Shown here in pieces: positions 1 to 63,142 of a stretch of 64,000 bases of DNA. The position numbers and the translations under genes are program-made. The DNA comes from Myxocyprinus asiaticus (taxonomy: Eukaryota; Chordata; Actinopteri; Cypriniformes; Catostomidae): contig NC_059382.1 of the NCBI RefSeq assembly GCF_019703515.2, positions 12,875,001 through 12,939,000 on the forward strand. Reading direction: 5' to 3'. The notes beneath the pieces are model-generated. The model made no database searches. It had not been told where the DNA came from and saw nothing but the letters and a program-made list of their open reading frames with translations. Numbering within the stretch: position 1 is the stretch's first letter; every line of letters begins with the position of its first letter.

Positions 1-1760
1 TGCTGCTAATGAGTGATGATCAGATGAGAAGCTATTTGCCTTCTATGGAGACAGGCTGGCAGTGATGGGGTTTTGTAGGAGGCAAGAGAGCGAGCCAACA
101 TATAGGAAGTCAAAGTTGTTTGAGTGCCTCAAGACAAAATTGAACAAAAGACAAAAAACAAATCACTCAGAAATGAATGCTGATAGGCAAAAAATGAGTA
201 AATCAAATACTTAGCAAACCGTAAGAAAAGTGGAGATTGGATGGATGCTCTATGATTACAATGGAGAAGGCTTTGTTCAAATTAGAACAAAAAAAGGAGG
301 TGGAACAAGGAAGCTGAGTGTGCCAAATAAATGATGGATGTGGCAACTCATTTCCCAAATGAAAAAAATTCTCATGGAATTCCTGAGGTTGAAGTGGATC
401 TGACAAATTACCAGGAAGTGTCATTAGATGACAACAGAACAGTGGGGGAATTGTACGAGGCATCAAAACTCACAATGATGAGGTTCTACCTTACAACAAC
501 AACAACAACAACAACAAAAAGATAGTGGAGGGTACTGTGGAAATATTAGACTCAGACACAATGGAGGACTCACAAGAATGCAATCAGGATCAGAGTTCTA
601 CCACTTCTTCCAGCAATATAAATAGTCACACAATGGGTGATTCATTTTCATCTTCATATGCCTTGGATGTCATTTTGGTTGCAAATACATTTGTTGGATT
701 CAAGCAACGTAGTGACAATATTCACCGGATATGTCACTGAGATGGAAGAGCAAAACTTAGAGGACACTTTGTCTCTGAGCCCAGAACCCTATGTGCCAAA
801 AGAAAAATTTATTGTTGTTCATTGGTGACAGATATTTTCCGAACTCTTGTTACACTTCTTTGATGGAAGCCTTGTGCATACACAGTGTGATGTTAAAGTG
901 AAGCTACTTCTGTCAAATGGGCAGTATGAGATGGGTGAAGACACAAGTGGTGTTCTCAGGGTTTGGCATGAATTCTATGAGCAATGCACTCTGGGTGACA
1001 ACTTTAAAGTACCATTTCTCCAGCATGATTTTGGTAAGGAAAAATGGGAAAGTGTTGGCCGAATAATTTATTTTGGCTGACAGAAGGAGAAATATCTCCC
1101 AATAAAACTTGCACCTGTGATTCTACAGCAAGCAATACTGGGGTCTGCGAGAAGTGATCTTATTGACAACTTTTTGAAGTACATCTCAGAAATGAATGTG
1201 CTGTCTAAGAAAGCTGAAGAACAGACTTCAAAAGTGCAGACCAGGAGGAATTACAGTTGCAGGAGACTTCCAATGGCAGAGAACTTTGAACAGATTTTGC
1301 AAGAACTGGCACACAAGACTCTTTTTCAAGAGCCTGCCTATGTTCTTGAACAGTGGGCAAGCATTCTTGCACCTCTCAGCAAGGGCCTAGAAGACATCAA
1401 AGTTGTGTATGGTGCATTATAGCCAACGGTGCGGAAAAATATGAGATTTCTAAAATTCCCAGAAACGGGATGTTGGATGCACAGAAAAAGGATATTTCAA
1501 AGCATTTAACAACATATCTAAGGGAGTGTGACAAAAAACAACAGTCATTGTTTCTGAGATTCTGTACAGGCTCAGATTTGTTCATAGGCAAAACTATAAC
1601 AATTGATTTCACAGACCTTAAAAGGTTTGAGAGAAGACCTGTGGTGAATACATGTGGCTGTTTTCTCATGCTTTCGGTGCACTATGACAGCTATCCAGAT
1701 TTCACAATTGAAATGAACAAAATTCTCAAAAGCAATGTCTGTGTCATGGACATAATGTGA
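1..1760 (+). pseudogene. Decayed HECT-domain (G2E3-like) multicopy fish gene
   Basis: Conserved protein segments appear in order but in shifting frames broken by stops. At about 250-525 is a segment with the pattern EVDLTNYQE..VGELYE, followed by a CAA run at 492-519. At 847-1080 comes LLHFFDGSLV and a stretch ending VGRIIYFG. At 1117-1422 comes a segment beginning ILQQAILGSARSDLIDNF. At 1353-1760 is the C-terminal HECT-like end, with FLRFCTGSDL, RRPVVNTCGC (the TC cysteine lies where HECT ligases carry the catalytic cysteine) and a final SNVCVMDIM before the stop. This order matches a large fish family usually annotated as G2/M-phase-specific E3 ubiquitin ligase-like; that match is from memory of the family. 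Several frameshifts and in-frame stops rule out a functional product. The left end is open at the window edge. The next 490 bp (1761-2247) are AT-rich with no recognised feature. Confidence 0.72.
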
Positions 1761-2247
1761 TTAGTGATTCATTATCAAAATCAGCAGAAATGATATATGA
1801 CCAGCTCATCTGTGGACTCTTTTTCGTGGTACATTCTTCATGCTTATACAGTACATACTGTATAATGCACATACATACTTAAATATAGTAACATTAAAGT
1901 AAATCACTTTAATGTTTCCACTTGCTTATTGCAGGGAGGAACATAATGAATTAATTTTTTTTTTTTTTTTTACTACTTTCATAAATCCCTAAACTTTTGG
2001 TGCAACAGTATACACTCATATTAAGCCATACTGTATTTTTGTGTTAACCAGTTTAAACTTTTCAGTCAGAGATAGCATTTAAATTTTTTTTTTTTATATG
2101 TTCTTATATCAACCATATGTGCTTGTGTACAACTGCGTGTTGTGAACATTGTTAACTTTTGGTCACATCCTGTAGGTTTTAACACTTGAATAGTTGAAAT
2201 AGTATTACTATAGACTCTTTTTATACTGCCTTTGTCTTTTTACCACT

Positions 2248-2874
2248 TTAAGAAATAGTTCACCCAAAAATGAAAACTCTCTCATCATTTACTCACCCTC
2301 ATGCCATCCCAGATGTGTATGACTGTCTTTCTTCAGCTGAACTCAAACAAAGATTATTTGAAGAATATTTCAACTCTGTATGTCCTTCCAATGCAAATGA
2401 ATGGGTGCCAACATTTTTAATCCATACTGCTCCAGTGGTTAAATCTCTATCTTCAGAAGCAATATGATAAGTGTGGGTAAGAAACAGATCTATATTTAAG
2501 TCCTTTTATAAATATATATATAAATTCACCTCCCTGCCCATAAGTTGTGATAAGCAGGAAGAATGCAAATCACCAAATGAAAGTGGAGATTTATATTCAA
2601 AAAGGACTTAAATATTGATCTGTTTCTCACCCACACCTATCATATTTTTTTTTTTCTGAAGATAGATATTTAACCACTGGAGTTGTATGGATTACTTTTT
2701 TATGCTGCCTTTGTAATTTAAAAATGTCACTTGCATTGAGTGGACCTACAGAGCTAAAATATTATTTTAAAATCTTAATTTGTGTTCTGCAGAAGAAAGA
2801 AAGTCATACACATCAGGGTGAGGCAAGAGGGTGAGTAAATGATGAGAATTTTCATTTGTGGGTGATCTCTTTAT
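2248..2874. repeat. TTAA foldback element (family A), copy 1
   Basis: The left end reads AGAAATAGTTCACCCAAAAA after a TTAA. The right end is the near-complement, with GGTGAGTAAATGATGAGAA and GGGTGATCTC. The arms share further inverted blocks, including GTGTATGACTGTCTTTCTTC against GAAAGAAAGTCATACACATC. About 630 bp with no coding capacity. This is a common cyprinid MITE-like family; the TTAA ends suggest a piggyBac- or Kolobok-type mobiliser, which is inference. Confidence 0.8.
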
Positions 2875-3116
2875 TGTTTGGTAAACCACTATGCACAAGT
2901 AATATACCATGACAGCCTGCATATGTGGTGTCAGTGTTATTTTGTTGCATTGATGCAGTGGCCATTAACGATGTAGTGGCTAATAATATCTTAAAATACT
3001 AAAATATTTCAAAAATCCACCAGACATGGACATAGTTTACTTTATCAGTTAGTTTATCAGTTAGATATGTTCAGAAATTCATAATATTACCAGATCATCT
3101 GATAATTCCTAATATA

Positions 3117-4724
<1,608 letters not shown>

Positions 4725-4874
4725 TATGTACCGATAATACCCACGTGTACAGGATCCGGCTTCCATAGATTCCTGTGCATGTATGCTCTTTGACCTTTGA
4801 TTTAAACAACTATCCCTCCATCAGTTCTCGGTCTGTTTCATGCCGAACTTTTGTCCACTCGTCCTCCATGGTGA

Positions 4875-4892
4875 TCACTTCTTTTTGGCATA
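4875..4892 (-). CDS. lyrm9: lyrm9 coding exon 3 (five codons plus stop)
   Basis: The acceptor is CTTCTACCTAG. TAT GCC AAA AAG AAG TGA follows, encoding YAKKK and a stop, which parallels the NKYKKQN ending I recall for the human protein. Only 150 bp separate the stop codon from the Tc1 insertion at 4724. Confidence 0.82.
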   Translation of the reverse strand, partial: YAKKK

Positions 4893-5542
4893 CTAGGTAG
4901 AAGATAAAAAACAATCATAAGCCATTCAAAACAATCACTTTTTGTATCTTTTCTGGTGCTAAATGATCATACTTTATTTAATATCCTCTCAGCATCAGTT
5001 ATAGCTCTTCGAAGGATCATCTGTATCTTTTCAGGGCCATCCTTATCTACATGTCTGTTGTAGCTCTGAAAGAAATAACACACAATTTCACACCAGATGC
5101 ATCTAGAGTACACGGATAATTTCAGCAGTTATATTAACAATTCTTAAAGTTAGTTGACTGGAAAAATTGTTCAGGTTTTGTACTTCTAGAAGCACCTGGA
5201 TAGTTCAATAGCATGCAATTTTTACATTTACTGTATTTTTCAACACAAGGATTTTAGTTTAAAATGTACATGATTGTATAAAGGAAAGTGTGTTTTAAGT
5301 CATATATGGCCACCATTTCAAGTTTTTCACTTTTAATCAGCTTGTAGCTTTTACGTCCTGCAGTGAGACAAAAAAGAAAAAAGTAATAATGTGTATTAAC
5401 AGAAAGCTGATGTTACCTGTCGGATTGCATTTTGATAGTGTTTTTGCATGGCAGCTGATGACAGGAGTTTACAGCAGCACAGAAGAGAGCAGTGCAGCTG
5501 CACAGGAGTGTGCACGAGCTCAGCGCCCGGCAGAGGAGGCAT
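4875..5542 (-). CDS. lyrm9: LYR motif-containing protein 9 (lyrm9), three coding exons
   Basis: Three minus-strand exons (5417-5542, 4973-5065, 4875-4892) splice at GT..AG boundaries into a 78-codon frame, the length of human LYRM9 as I remember it. The N-terminus reads PPLPGAELVHTPVQL, then a Cys-rich stretch, then MQKHYQNAIRQ. Exon 2 gives SYNRHVDKDGPEKIQMILRR and ends ERILNK; exon 3 adds YAKKK and a stop. LYRM proteins are small three-helix proteins, mostly mitochondrial, that bind acyl-carrier protein and assist Fe-S or respiratory-complex assembly; LYRM9 itself is poorly characterised. Oddity: the LYR tripeptide after PVQ is LHC here, and the next residues are SLLCCC rather than the YLLRCC I recall. 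LYRM9 lies close to NLK in human as well (from memory), supporting the identity. Confidence 0.9.
4973..5065 (-). CDS. lyrm9: lyrm9 coding exon 2
   Basis: The acceptor is TTTCTTTCAG and the exon starts with AGC. It is 93 nt (31 codons), beginning SYNRHVDKDGPEKIQ and ending ILNK, then donor GTATGA. If the 80-bp downstream intron were retained, the frame would add Val and stop at once, giving a product five residues shorter at that end. Confidence 0.9.
5417..5542 (-). CDS. lyrm9: lyrm9 coding exon 1
   Basis: The start ATG is the complement of 5540-5542, chosen because PPLPGAEL follows at once, as in mammalian LYRM9. The exon is 126 nt (42 codons) and ends CGACAG followed by donor GTAACA, phase 0. 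The first helix that should carry LYR reads QLHCSLLCCC. Confidence 0.9.
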
Positions 5543-5953
5543 GAGGGACAAACGTACTGTCACTTAAACCTTGACTTTTGTCTAGTCAAAACAACATTAT
5601 TGAGCATAAATGACTCTGGGTTACTTATTTAGAGCTGTAGAGCCATAAAATAATATGAGATACATACAATCTTGTCAAATGCACACATTTTAAAATGTAA
5701 AGGTGACAGTGGAATTACTTCCTGCTCCCATCTTTTCATTTTAAAAATCCCAGTTCCTTTCAAGAGTAAACTGAACAGAAAAATCCCTTTAAGCAGTTTT
5801 TCAGTTTCATAAAGAACTCGATTTACGCAAAGGGATTGATACTATTGCACCTGCACAAGTTAGATTGTGTTTTGTTTATATATTGTGTTGTTATCCACAG
5901 TTTTTCTGTATATTGCACATTCTACATTTGTACATTCTTAGTGTACATACAGT
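5543..5953 (-). promoter_or_regulatory. lyrm9 5' flank (probable 5' UTR and promoter region)
   Basis: These 411 bp lie directly upstream of the lyrm9 start. No TATA box or other core motif can be assigned with confidence. No repeat is recognised here until the foldback element begins at 5954. The label rests on position only. Confidence 0.3.
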
Positions 5954-6502
5954 TTAAAGGAATAGTTCACCCAAAAATGAAAATTCTCTCATCATTTACT
6001 CACCCTCATGCTATCCCATATATGGATGACTTTTTTTTTCTTCAGCAGAACACAAACAAAGATTTTTAGAAGAGTATCTCAGCTCTGTAGGTCCATACAA
6101 TGCTATTGAATGGTGACCAGGCCTTTTTTTATATACCATAAATCCCCACTTTCACTTTCACATTCTTTTTCTTTAGTTTTTTTGCCAATTCATATTCTTC
6201 ATGCATATCGCCACCTACTGGGCAGGGAGGAGAATTTATAGTCACATTGTTTTTCACCCATGTTTATCATATTGCTTCAGATTTGGATTTAACCACTGGG
6301 GTCTTATAAATTACTTTTATGCTTTTTGGAGCTTTAAAGTTTGTGTCACCATTAACTTGCATTGAATGGACCAACAATGATGAGACATTCTACTAAAAAT
6401 CTTTGTTTGTGTTCAGCAGAAGAAAGTCATACACATCTGGGATGGCATGAGGGTGAGTAAATGATGAGAGAATTTTCATTTTGGGGTGATCTATTCCTTC
6501 AA
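5954..6502. repeat. TTAA foldback element (family A), copy 2
   Basis: TTAA at 5954 is followed by AGGAATAGTTCACCC. The right end has GGTGAGTAAATGATGAGAGA and ends CTATTCCTTCAA. The arms include matching blocks around CATTGAATGG. It sits about 410 bp upstream of the lyrm9 start codon, so it could lie near the promoter. Confidence 0.82.
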
Positions 6503-6894
6503 CAAGGTGACTGACTATTGGCTTGTCAAGAACATCTTGGTCATATTTCACCTTAAGAAAAAAAAAAAATAATAATTTGCATAAAGAAAATGAAGATGGT
6601 TTTTAGAACCATTATAAGGAAATAGCCCTTTTTTCATTAATGCAATAATTGTGACAATAAATGTTTTTTGCAATAATAAATGTCAATTAAGAATAGCTGT
6701 ATTACAGTAATTAAAATCTAATGAGAATCATTATTTATGAGAATTAGAGAAATATATTCAAAATTAAAATGCTGTAGATGCATTTTCCAAGAATTTGAGG
6801 GAAATTTGCTTTTTGAAAATGTCACAATGCAAATAAACTTTGTCCCTAAAATGGTCTTCAAAAATATATTTTCTTAATTTGCTTGATTCATCTC

Positions 6895-7340
6895 TCTACT
6901 CTAAGAACAGCAACTGGTGAAACCAAACCAATCTCATGAAAATTCGTACATATTTTACGAGTTGGTTATTTAGTATGATTTCGTACGATTTTGTTTGTAG
7001 AAATTCGTACGATTTTATCACGTGCAAATGCCCGGATGTGTAATGTGAAAGTAACCACGAGTTCTGCGCACGAGGCATTAAGGACATGCTTATATTACTA
7101 TTATGCCCTTACCCAAACCCCTTTTCTAAACCTAACTGATCAGTAGAGTGTGTAAACATGATAGGATAGGCTGTTATGTGTGACAGAAACAAGTAAATTG
7201 TCACGTATTAGATGGAAATGATGTCAAGCGATGTCACTGGCTGTGGTGAAAGTCATCCGAATGCAGTCATCCGATATCATACGAGTGCAAATTTAGAAAA
7301 GTCATAGGAATCCTTGCAATTTCGCAATGAGAGTGTGTTT
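6895..7340. repeat. Possible interspersed element with repeated TTCGTACGATTT words
   Basis: Between about 6940 and 7015 the words ATTCGTACAT, TTTCGTACGATTTT and ATTCGTACGATTTT recur, followed by a moderately GC-richer stretch with ATACGAG near 7280. The composition differs from its surroundings and resembles repeats common in cyprinid genomes. Ends and target duplications were not found. Confidence 0.35.
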
Positions 7341-8310
7341 GAAACACATGCTCTCATTTATTTTAAATTCAAAACTTACTAACTTCTCATATGAAAGTTA
7401 GTTTCCCATTTTAGGGCGAGATCCTGGAAACTCGTGCAAGCAAATGTGACACCATTCATAATAATTAATTCTCAGAAACTCACTGTCTATTTAATTGTAC
7501 ATGATTCATAAAATTGGAGCTGAAGGTTCCTCATTGGTACTATTGTTATGAGTCACTTCCAAAGACCCAACATTGAGTAACACTCTGCAAAAATAAAAAT
7601 AAAAAGGTTCCTGAGTGTTCTTTATTGGGGTCCACAGAACCTCAATGGCAAAAAGACACTTTTTTTTGTTTTTGTTTTTTTTTTAACATAAAAAAATAAA
7701 ATAAAATTCTAATAATAAAAAAAAAATACTTTAGACTCTAAATAATACTTAAATATCTTATGGCAATGATTAATTCATTTTCTACTAGTGATAAAGTGGC
7801 TATTGATCTGAACAGTTTAATTCACATTGTAATGAAATGTGGCAATAAAACAAAAACTACTGTAAATTCATAAAATATTATGATCCCATGATCAGAACCT
7901 CTAAAAGTTGTACAGAATATTTTCACCTGCCCACAAAGAACCCTAAAGGGTTATATACATTTATACCAAAGGGTTCTATTTGGAACCTTTTAGGGTTTCC
8001 AAAAATGAAGCAACACATATCTATTATTTCAAAAGGTTTGTGTAAATTTTGTGTAGTTACTTTGTATTTCACCACCATACAACTATATTAATTTTGTGCA
8101 AACTTTGTATAGTTATTGTGTATTTTTGTCCTTTATATTGTCCTGTGAACTTTGACTCAAATGAGAGGTGCCGAAGACCAGTTGTCCTCACTGTCTGTAC
8201 ACTGAGTCACTGCAGAGTCCAGATGGTGGCCTACAATCCCCTCATTTTACCTAGAGACCAGTGAAAGCACTCATTGTTTAAGAAGGAAAAGCCCCAACAG
8301 CATCAAAGAC

Positions 8311-8355
8311 ATTCTTGATGTGTGCACATATTGCGTACGTGCACACATGAAGAAT
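8311..8355. other. Hairpin with a 17-bp near-perfect stem
   Basis: ATTCTTGATGTGTGCAC is mirrored by GTGCACACATGAAGAAT with one mismatch, around an 11-nt loop. It lies in otherwise ordinary intergenic DNA and matches none of the repeat families described here. Confidence 0.6.
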
Positions 8356-11300
8356 TCCCCATGCATCAGCGATAACGTTTCAAGTGCTTTCGTGAAATTA
8401 ATAAATATCAACCACATAGCCTACATCTGGCAGAAAAAAAAAAAAAGAATCTAAACACCTGACCTTTTAACAAAAGATAGCTCTGTTAGACTTTTTTTAT
8501 GGTATGCAGATCGATATGTAATATTAAAGAACTAGGTCAAATATTAAAAAAAAAAAAGAAAAAAAGAAGAAAAATCCAAAATGTAATTACAGATTTAATA
8601 AACAACATATGAGACTTCGTCTATGATTTCCACACAAACAGCATTTTCTGTGGCATCTTTATACTGTACCTTTACTGTGTAACTGCAACCTACAAAATTA
8701 TATCTGTCTATTAGTTTTGGCCTTCATAAGCATTACTTCATAAACTTGTGGTATTTCAAGATTTCCTTGACAAAAAGGTATATCTCACATTATTGTCATT
8801 AAAGGAATAGTTAAAAAAACATGAGTCATTAATTAGTTATGTCATTCCAAACCCATATGCAGATATTTTTCTGTGGAACATGAAAGTAGAATTTTCACGC
8901 AGCTCTTGCCCTACAACAACAGGTCACTGAGACCACGTCTGTCAAAAACCACTATAATAGTAGTCCTTGTGATTTAATATATTCCAACTTTTCTCAAGGC
9001 TGTTTTAACCAGTGAACAACTTTGGAGAGTTCCACACACAAACCTGTCACATGGCTTTAGAAGATTTGTAATACAGCACGAGTCAAATCAACAACGTCAT
9101 GCCATGAGCGTGATAAAATAATAATGATAATTATAGTTGTGCCTAATAAAATAGCAGATCTGTATCATGATCTTTCATTATCTCACTCGAAGTGTAAACA
9201 AAGTTAAAAATCATATAAAGAAACGTTTTTGTTGGTAGTTGTTCTAATGACACGTCTTTCAAACAACAAACAAGGTAAGATCCACATATTTGAAAGAAAC
9301 CACATACAATTAGCTGTTGGCAAAGGGATTTGCCAGGGCTTTCCTAATCTGCTTGTGCTCTTCCACGGTCACATGCAGACATCTTAATTAGATCTCTGTG
9401 CTCATGTTTATTTGCAGCAACAGAGGAACATGTTGTCTTTCCTGTATTACACTAGTTCCAAGCTAAAAAGAAACCTGACTGGATTAAAATATATATATCA
9501 ACCAATAAACGTGCATATTTGCTTTGTTTTATTTGTGTGAACGTAATTAATAGTACCAACAAAAACTGGATTTCTGCTATGCAGTACATTTTTCATACTC
9601 CAATATCATGTCTTATTGGATAGATCATTCCATTTTAAAGATGAAAATCATTTTAGTTTGCTTTCTTTTATCATAATATCACAATTAAGTGACTATAATG
9701 TCACTGTGGTTTGAGTGGATGTTGCCATTTGGTAACTGGCAATTTAATAAGAAACACTCCAGGAGTTTCATAAATTTTTCCAAATCTAATCTCTTACATT
9801 TAATGTTGTTTTCTTGGAAATATTTCTTTAATTGGTAACCTATATACATATATATATAGATATCGGTAATGACTTTATCACTTGCAAGGTTCAAAGCAGA
9901 AACATTTTAAAATTCAGTACAAATAAATCTACACATTGCTGAATTTGTGAGTAAAATAAGGACAGAAGCAGCACCTTTTTTTAAATGTCAACATTTAATG
10001 AGCTTCACCACTGTACTTCAAATCTACACTCTGAAAAGAGACCGGTGATTTTCAAAGCACAAAACACATCCACAGAGTCCTTTCCGGTCCCTAAGAATCA
10101 CCTTCTCTGCTTGTCGTAAAATGTATTCAAATGCCATTAACTCTTGAGTATAAACTTCAAAACTTCTTATAAAAACTCGACAGCTAAACTAGTACCTTTC
10201 TGGTTTGGCCCAATCGAGCTTGCTCTATTTGAATCTGCGCATTATCTTAGGCACGCCCACTTTTTGTGTTCTAACATTGCCATGTTGTACTTTTCTGTCA
10301 TCCAACTTTTCTTGCTGAAGTATACCATTTTAATAATCGTGACTTGAGTTGTCTCGAAGGACAAATATGCTTTGTGATCTAACAGTCAGAAAACACTGGG
10401 GTGAAAACATGGTAGTTTATACAAGGATATGATGATGGGAATCACCTCCAACCAATCGCGATTTGAATGACTTTGATTTCTTTATACAGGGTTTGATAGG
10501 AATATAAAAGTCGGAAGGGACATTCAAGTTTTAATTCTCCACATAAAAATAAAAGCGTGGAGGTAAACAACCAAGTAATTGAGCTCAAGAGGTAGAGACC
10601 AACATTGTGAATCCATTATATACATATACACAAACAGTTCAGTGTTTCTTTAAAGGAAATCAATAATAATAATAATAATTAAAAAAGAGCTATACTTCAA
10701 TACTCATCCACAGCTCGGCAGCAAACAAGACACAATTAACATAATTGGTTATGTTTTTTTATTTATTTATTTTTTTTTAAATTTATACTGATTTGGATTA
10801 TTTCTTTGTCTACACTCTCGAGTGCAGGGGGAAAATAAAAAGAAGAAAAGAGAGAAAAAAATATGTACAATTATATGCAAGTCTCAAAAATAAAATAATA
10901 TTTCACAGCCCTAAAAAATGTGCAGGCTAATTTAACTTCTATACAGCAGTATTACATTGTATTTGTTGTTGTTGATGTTGTTTTGGGGCGATCTTTTTAG
11001 TGTAGATTTTACATTTCTGTTGAAATCTACCTGCTACACACTTATTTACATACCATACTCAAGTGGATCATGGGAAAGCATGCCATAGCACATTGAGGAA
11101 GAAATAAAAATAATTATCTAAAAATATATTAAGTCTTTTCATTTAGATTTTTTTTTTTTTAAGAGTGCAGAAAGCATTGTGGGAAATATATGCACGTTAC
11201 AGTGAAACTACTCCAATTGCTCTCAGACCCACAACATACACCATCACTCCTTTTCAGATTCATAATCTGCATGAGTTCTTCAACAGAAAAGGGCTTTGGG

Positions 11301-11418
11301 GTCAAAGAAGAAGACACTGAACTGACATAAACAGGATCACTATTGTGACTGTCATTGTCAGTTAAAAACATGCACAGGGTCCATACATGCACTCACACAA
11401 TGCTGTTCTTCACTTGTC

Positions 11419-11694
11419 TTAAAGGGATAGTTCAACCAAAACATTAAAATTCTTTCGTCATTTACCCATACTCATGTCCTTGTAATCCCATATGATTTCT
11501 TATCCACAGTGGAATACAAACGTTTTGCTTTCATTGTATCTTTTTCCATGCAATGAAAGTGAATGACAACTGAGGCCATCATTCTGCCTAACGTCTTTTT
11601 TGTTCCACGGAAAAAACTCAGATCTATAGGTTTGGAACAACATTAGGGTGATCAAATGACAGAATTATCTTTTTAGGGGGAACTATCCCTTTAA
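11419..11694. repeat. TTAA foldback element (family A) in the putative nlk 3' UTR
   Basis: TTAAAGGGATAGTTCAACC at the left is mirrored by GGGGAACTATCCCTTTAA at the right, giving a 276-bp foldback with TTAA at both borders. If the UTR boundary is right, this element would be transcribed in nlk mRNA and could form a long hairpin. Confidence 0.88.
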
Positions 11695-12524
11695 GGGTCA
11701 AGGTTTGGAAATATACCATTGTTATTATGGAATGATTTGGTGGACCATCCAAACGGTTCAACAGATTTTTTTTTTCTTTTGTCCTTGAATAATCTTTCCT
11801 TTTTTTTTGTCTTTGTTTTTCTTTGTATTTTAATTTGGTTTCAATTACTCGCATGCTGTATGTTCTCGGTACTCTGGCAGGGATAGCCTGTCTGTAGGAG
11901 ACCAACGCTTACGAGATTTCTCCACACACTCTTTGTGTCTAGGGACCGCCTATGGGCTGGACAGGAAAACAGACTTCTGAACATCACTGATGTTGGAGTA
12001 TCTATACCTGTGGCACTCCTACGCTTCAGATAAACCCCTTTTAGGCAGACCGGCAGTCGTGTATTTCGCCTTGGGCCAATCTCGCATGCTTTGGATCCTT
12101 GATGTTTTAGAATTGCTGTACCGTTCAGTTACCCCAAATAACTAAATACTGACACAACACGTCCATGTTCAGGAGTACTTCAAGGCGCCTACTTATCAGT
12201 ATCTCAGCAAATTGTTGCACTAAGGAATACTGATTTTTACTGATGAAAATTTGATTATGAGAGATACAAACAAAGATATATGGATAGAGAAAGGAAAAGC
12301 ATAGATGACAGCGAAAATGGGAAGAAGTCATAAAATCAACATTCATACTACTGTTAAAGGAAATATATGCGATGAGCTCACTCTAGCCGAACGAGTGGTC
12401 ACAGTTTTTTATAAGGTGCCAGCGTGAGTGAAACAGAGAGAGAGAAGTTGCCTTCTTTTCCATTCTATATGAAGCACTGCACGTGGCTTCCTCTTTCCAT
12501 AAATAAATAAAGCATGCCTACTCG

Positions 12525-12530
<6 letters not shown>

Positions 12531-12560
<30 letters not shown>
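12531..12560. repeat. (CA)15 microsatellite
   Basis: Thirty bases of uninterrupted CA dinucleotides, within the probable nlk 3' UTR. Confidence 0.97.
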
Positions 12561-12563
<3 letters not shown>

Positions 12564-13006
12564 TATATGTGTTTTCCTTCAGGAATCCCATGCAGAGGTT
12601 GCCGCCCTGGTGTTCAAAATATATTCAAGTCCACAGGGGTCGACTTCGTCTGCTTAGGGTACGGGTTTGCAAGTGTGCATCTAAACAAACCTTCAGTATA
12701 CAACTATAGAGCAGTGGGTATGCTTCTTCTGTACATACAAACCAACACCCCGAGACCACCCCCACCCTTCCCGTGTCCCGCTTTGAATTTGATCAGCAGT
12801 GGTTGCTTTGATAAAACTCCATTTACAGTACAAACACACACATCAGCGACATGGCTAGTTCTAGACTCCAGTGAAATGCTACGCAGGTTTGGGGAGGCCT
12901 GGGGGTCAGTAGTCCAGTGGCTGTGAGGGGTGGGCGCGGAACGGGCCGCAGGAGAGGTGTTCACCACCACTGTTATTATTGACATCATCTTTATGGCCAT
13001 GCTCAG

Positions 13007-62811
<49,805 letters not shown>

Positions 62812-62890
62812 CTGAGGAAAAAAGATTAGAGATCAGTGAACAACAAAATATAGGGATGTCAACTGATTAACAAAATTAATCAAATGAATT

Positions 62891-63142
62891 CAGGGTTCCC
62901 ACACTTTCTGAACAATGATTTCCAATGAAAATCAATTAAACTTTTTCCAGTTGCTCTGGATTAAGGATTTACTCTGGAATAAACTCACAAACAGCAATTT
63001 CTCACCATAAAAATGATATTTTCTATAAAAATGTCCATGTTATTTTACGATTTTATTTATACCAATGACTTTTCCAGGTCAGTAAATCACAATTTTTAAA
63101 TTCCCTCATATCTTCAGGTTTTCCATGACTGTGGGGACCTAG
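62891..63142. repeat. Repeat with CAGGGTTCCCAC ends
   Basis: CAGGGTTCCCACACTTTCTG on the left and ATGACTGTGGGGACCTAG on the right are imperfectly inverted. The interior has AATGACTTTTCCAGGTCAG, a word shared with about 21340-21370. Confidence 0.55.

Larger units (their letters stand above)
6503..10740. other. Intergenic region between lyrm9 and the nlk 3' end
   Basis: No coding exon was recognised on either strand. Contents: a stretch rich in CGTACGA-type words (6930-7300), a pair of GGTTCTnnnGGAACC-like arms (about 7600-8000), a hairpin at 8311-8355, and otherwise AT-rich sequence with short A and T runs. Short open frames here resemble no family I know. Confidence 0.5.
10740..13006 (-). 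other. nlk: Probable nlk 3' UTR
   Basis: The nlk stop codon is at 13007-13009. On the minus strand the following 2.2 kb has no other exon. A cluster of overlapping AATAAA signals (complement of TTTATTTATTTATTT at 10758-10772) is followed by a GT-rich stretch (TGTGTCTTGTTTGC), a plausible cleavage context. The region contains a (CA) run at 12531-12560 and a family A foldback element at 11419-11694. The 3' boundary is inferred from the signals only. Confidence 0.45.

Noticed and set aside
4971..5065. lyrm9 ending at Val-stop directly after exon 2
   Set aside because: GTATGA is a usable donor, and the spliced exon 3 gives an ending matching the recalled LYRM9 C-terminus; kept only as an intron-retention product.
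12704..13000. 98-codon minus-strand frame just after the nlk stop
   Set aside because: It lies in the probable 3' UTR, is rich in repeats of Ser/Thr/Pro by composition, and has no splice or homology support.
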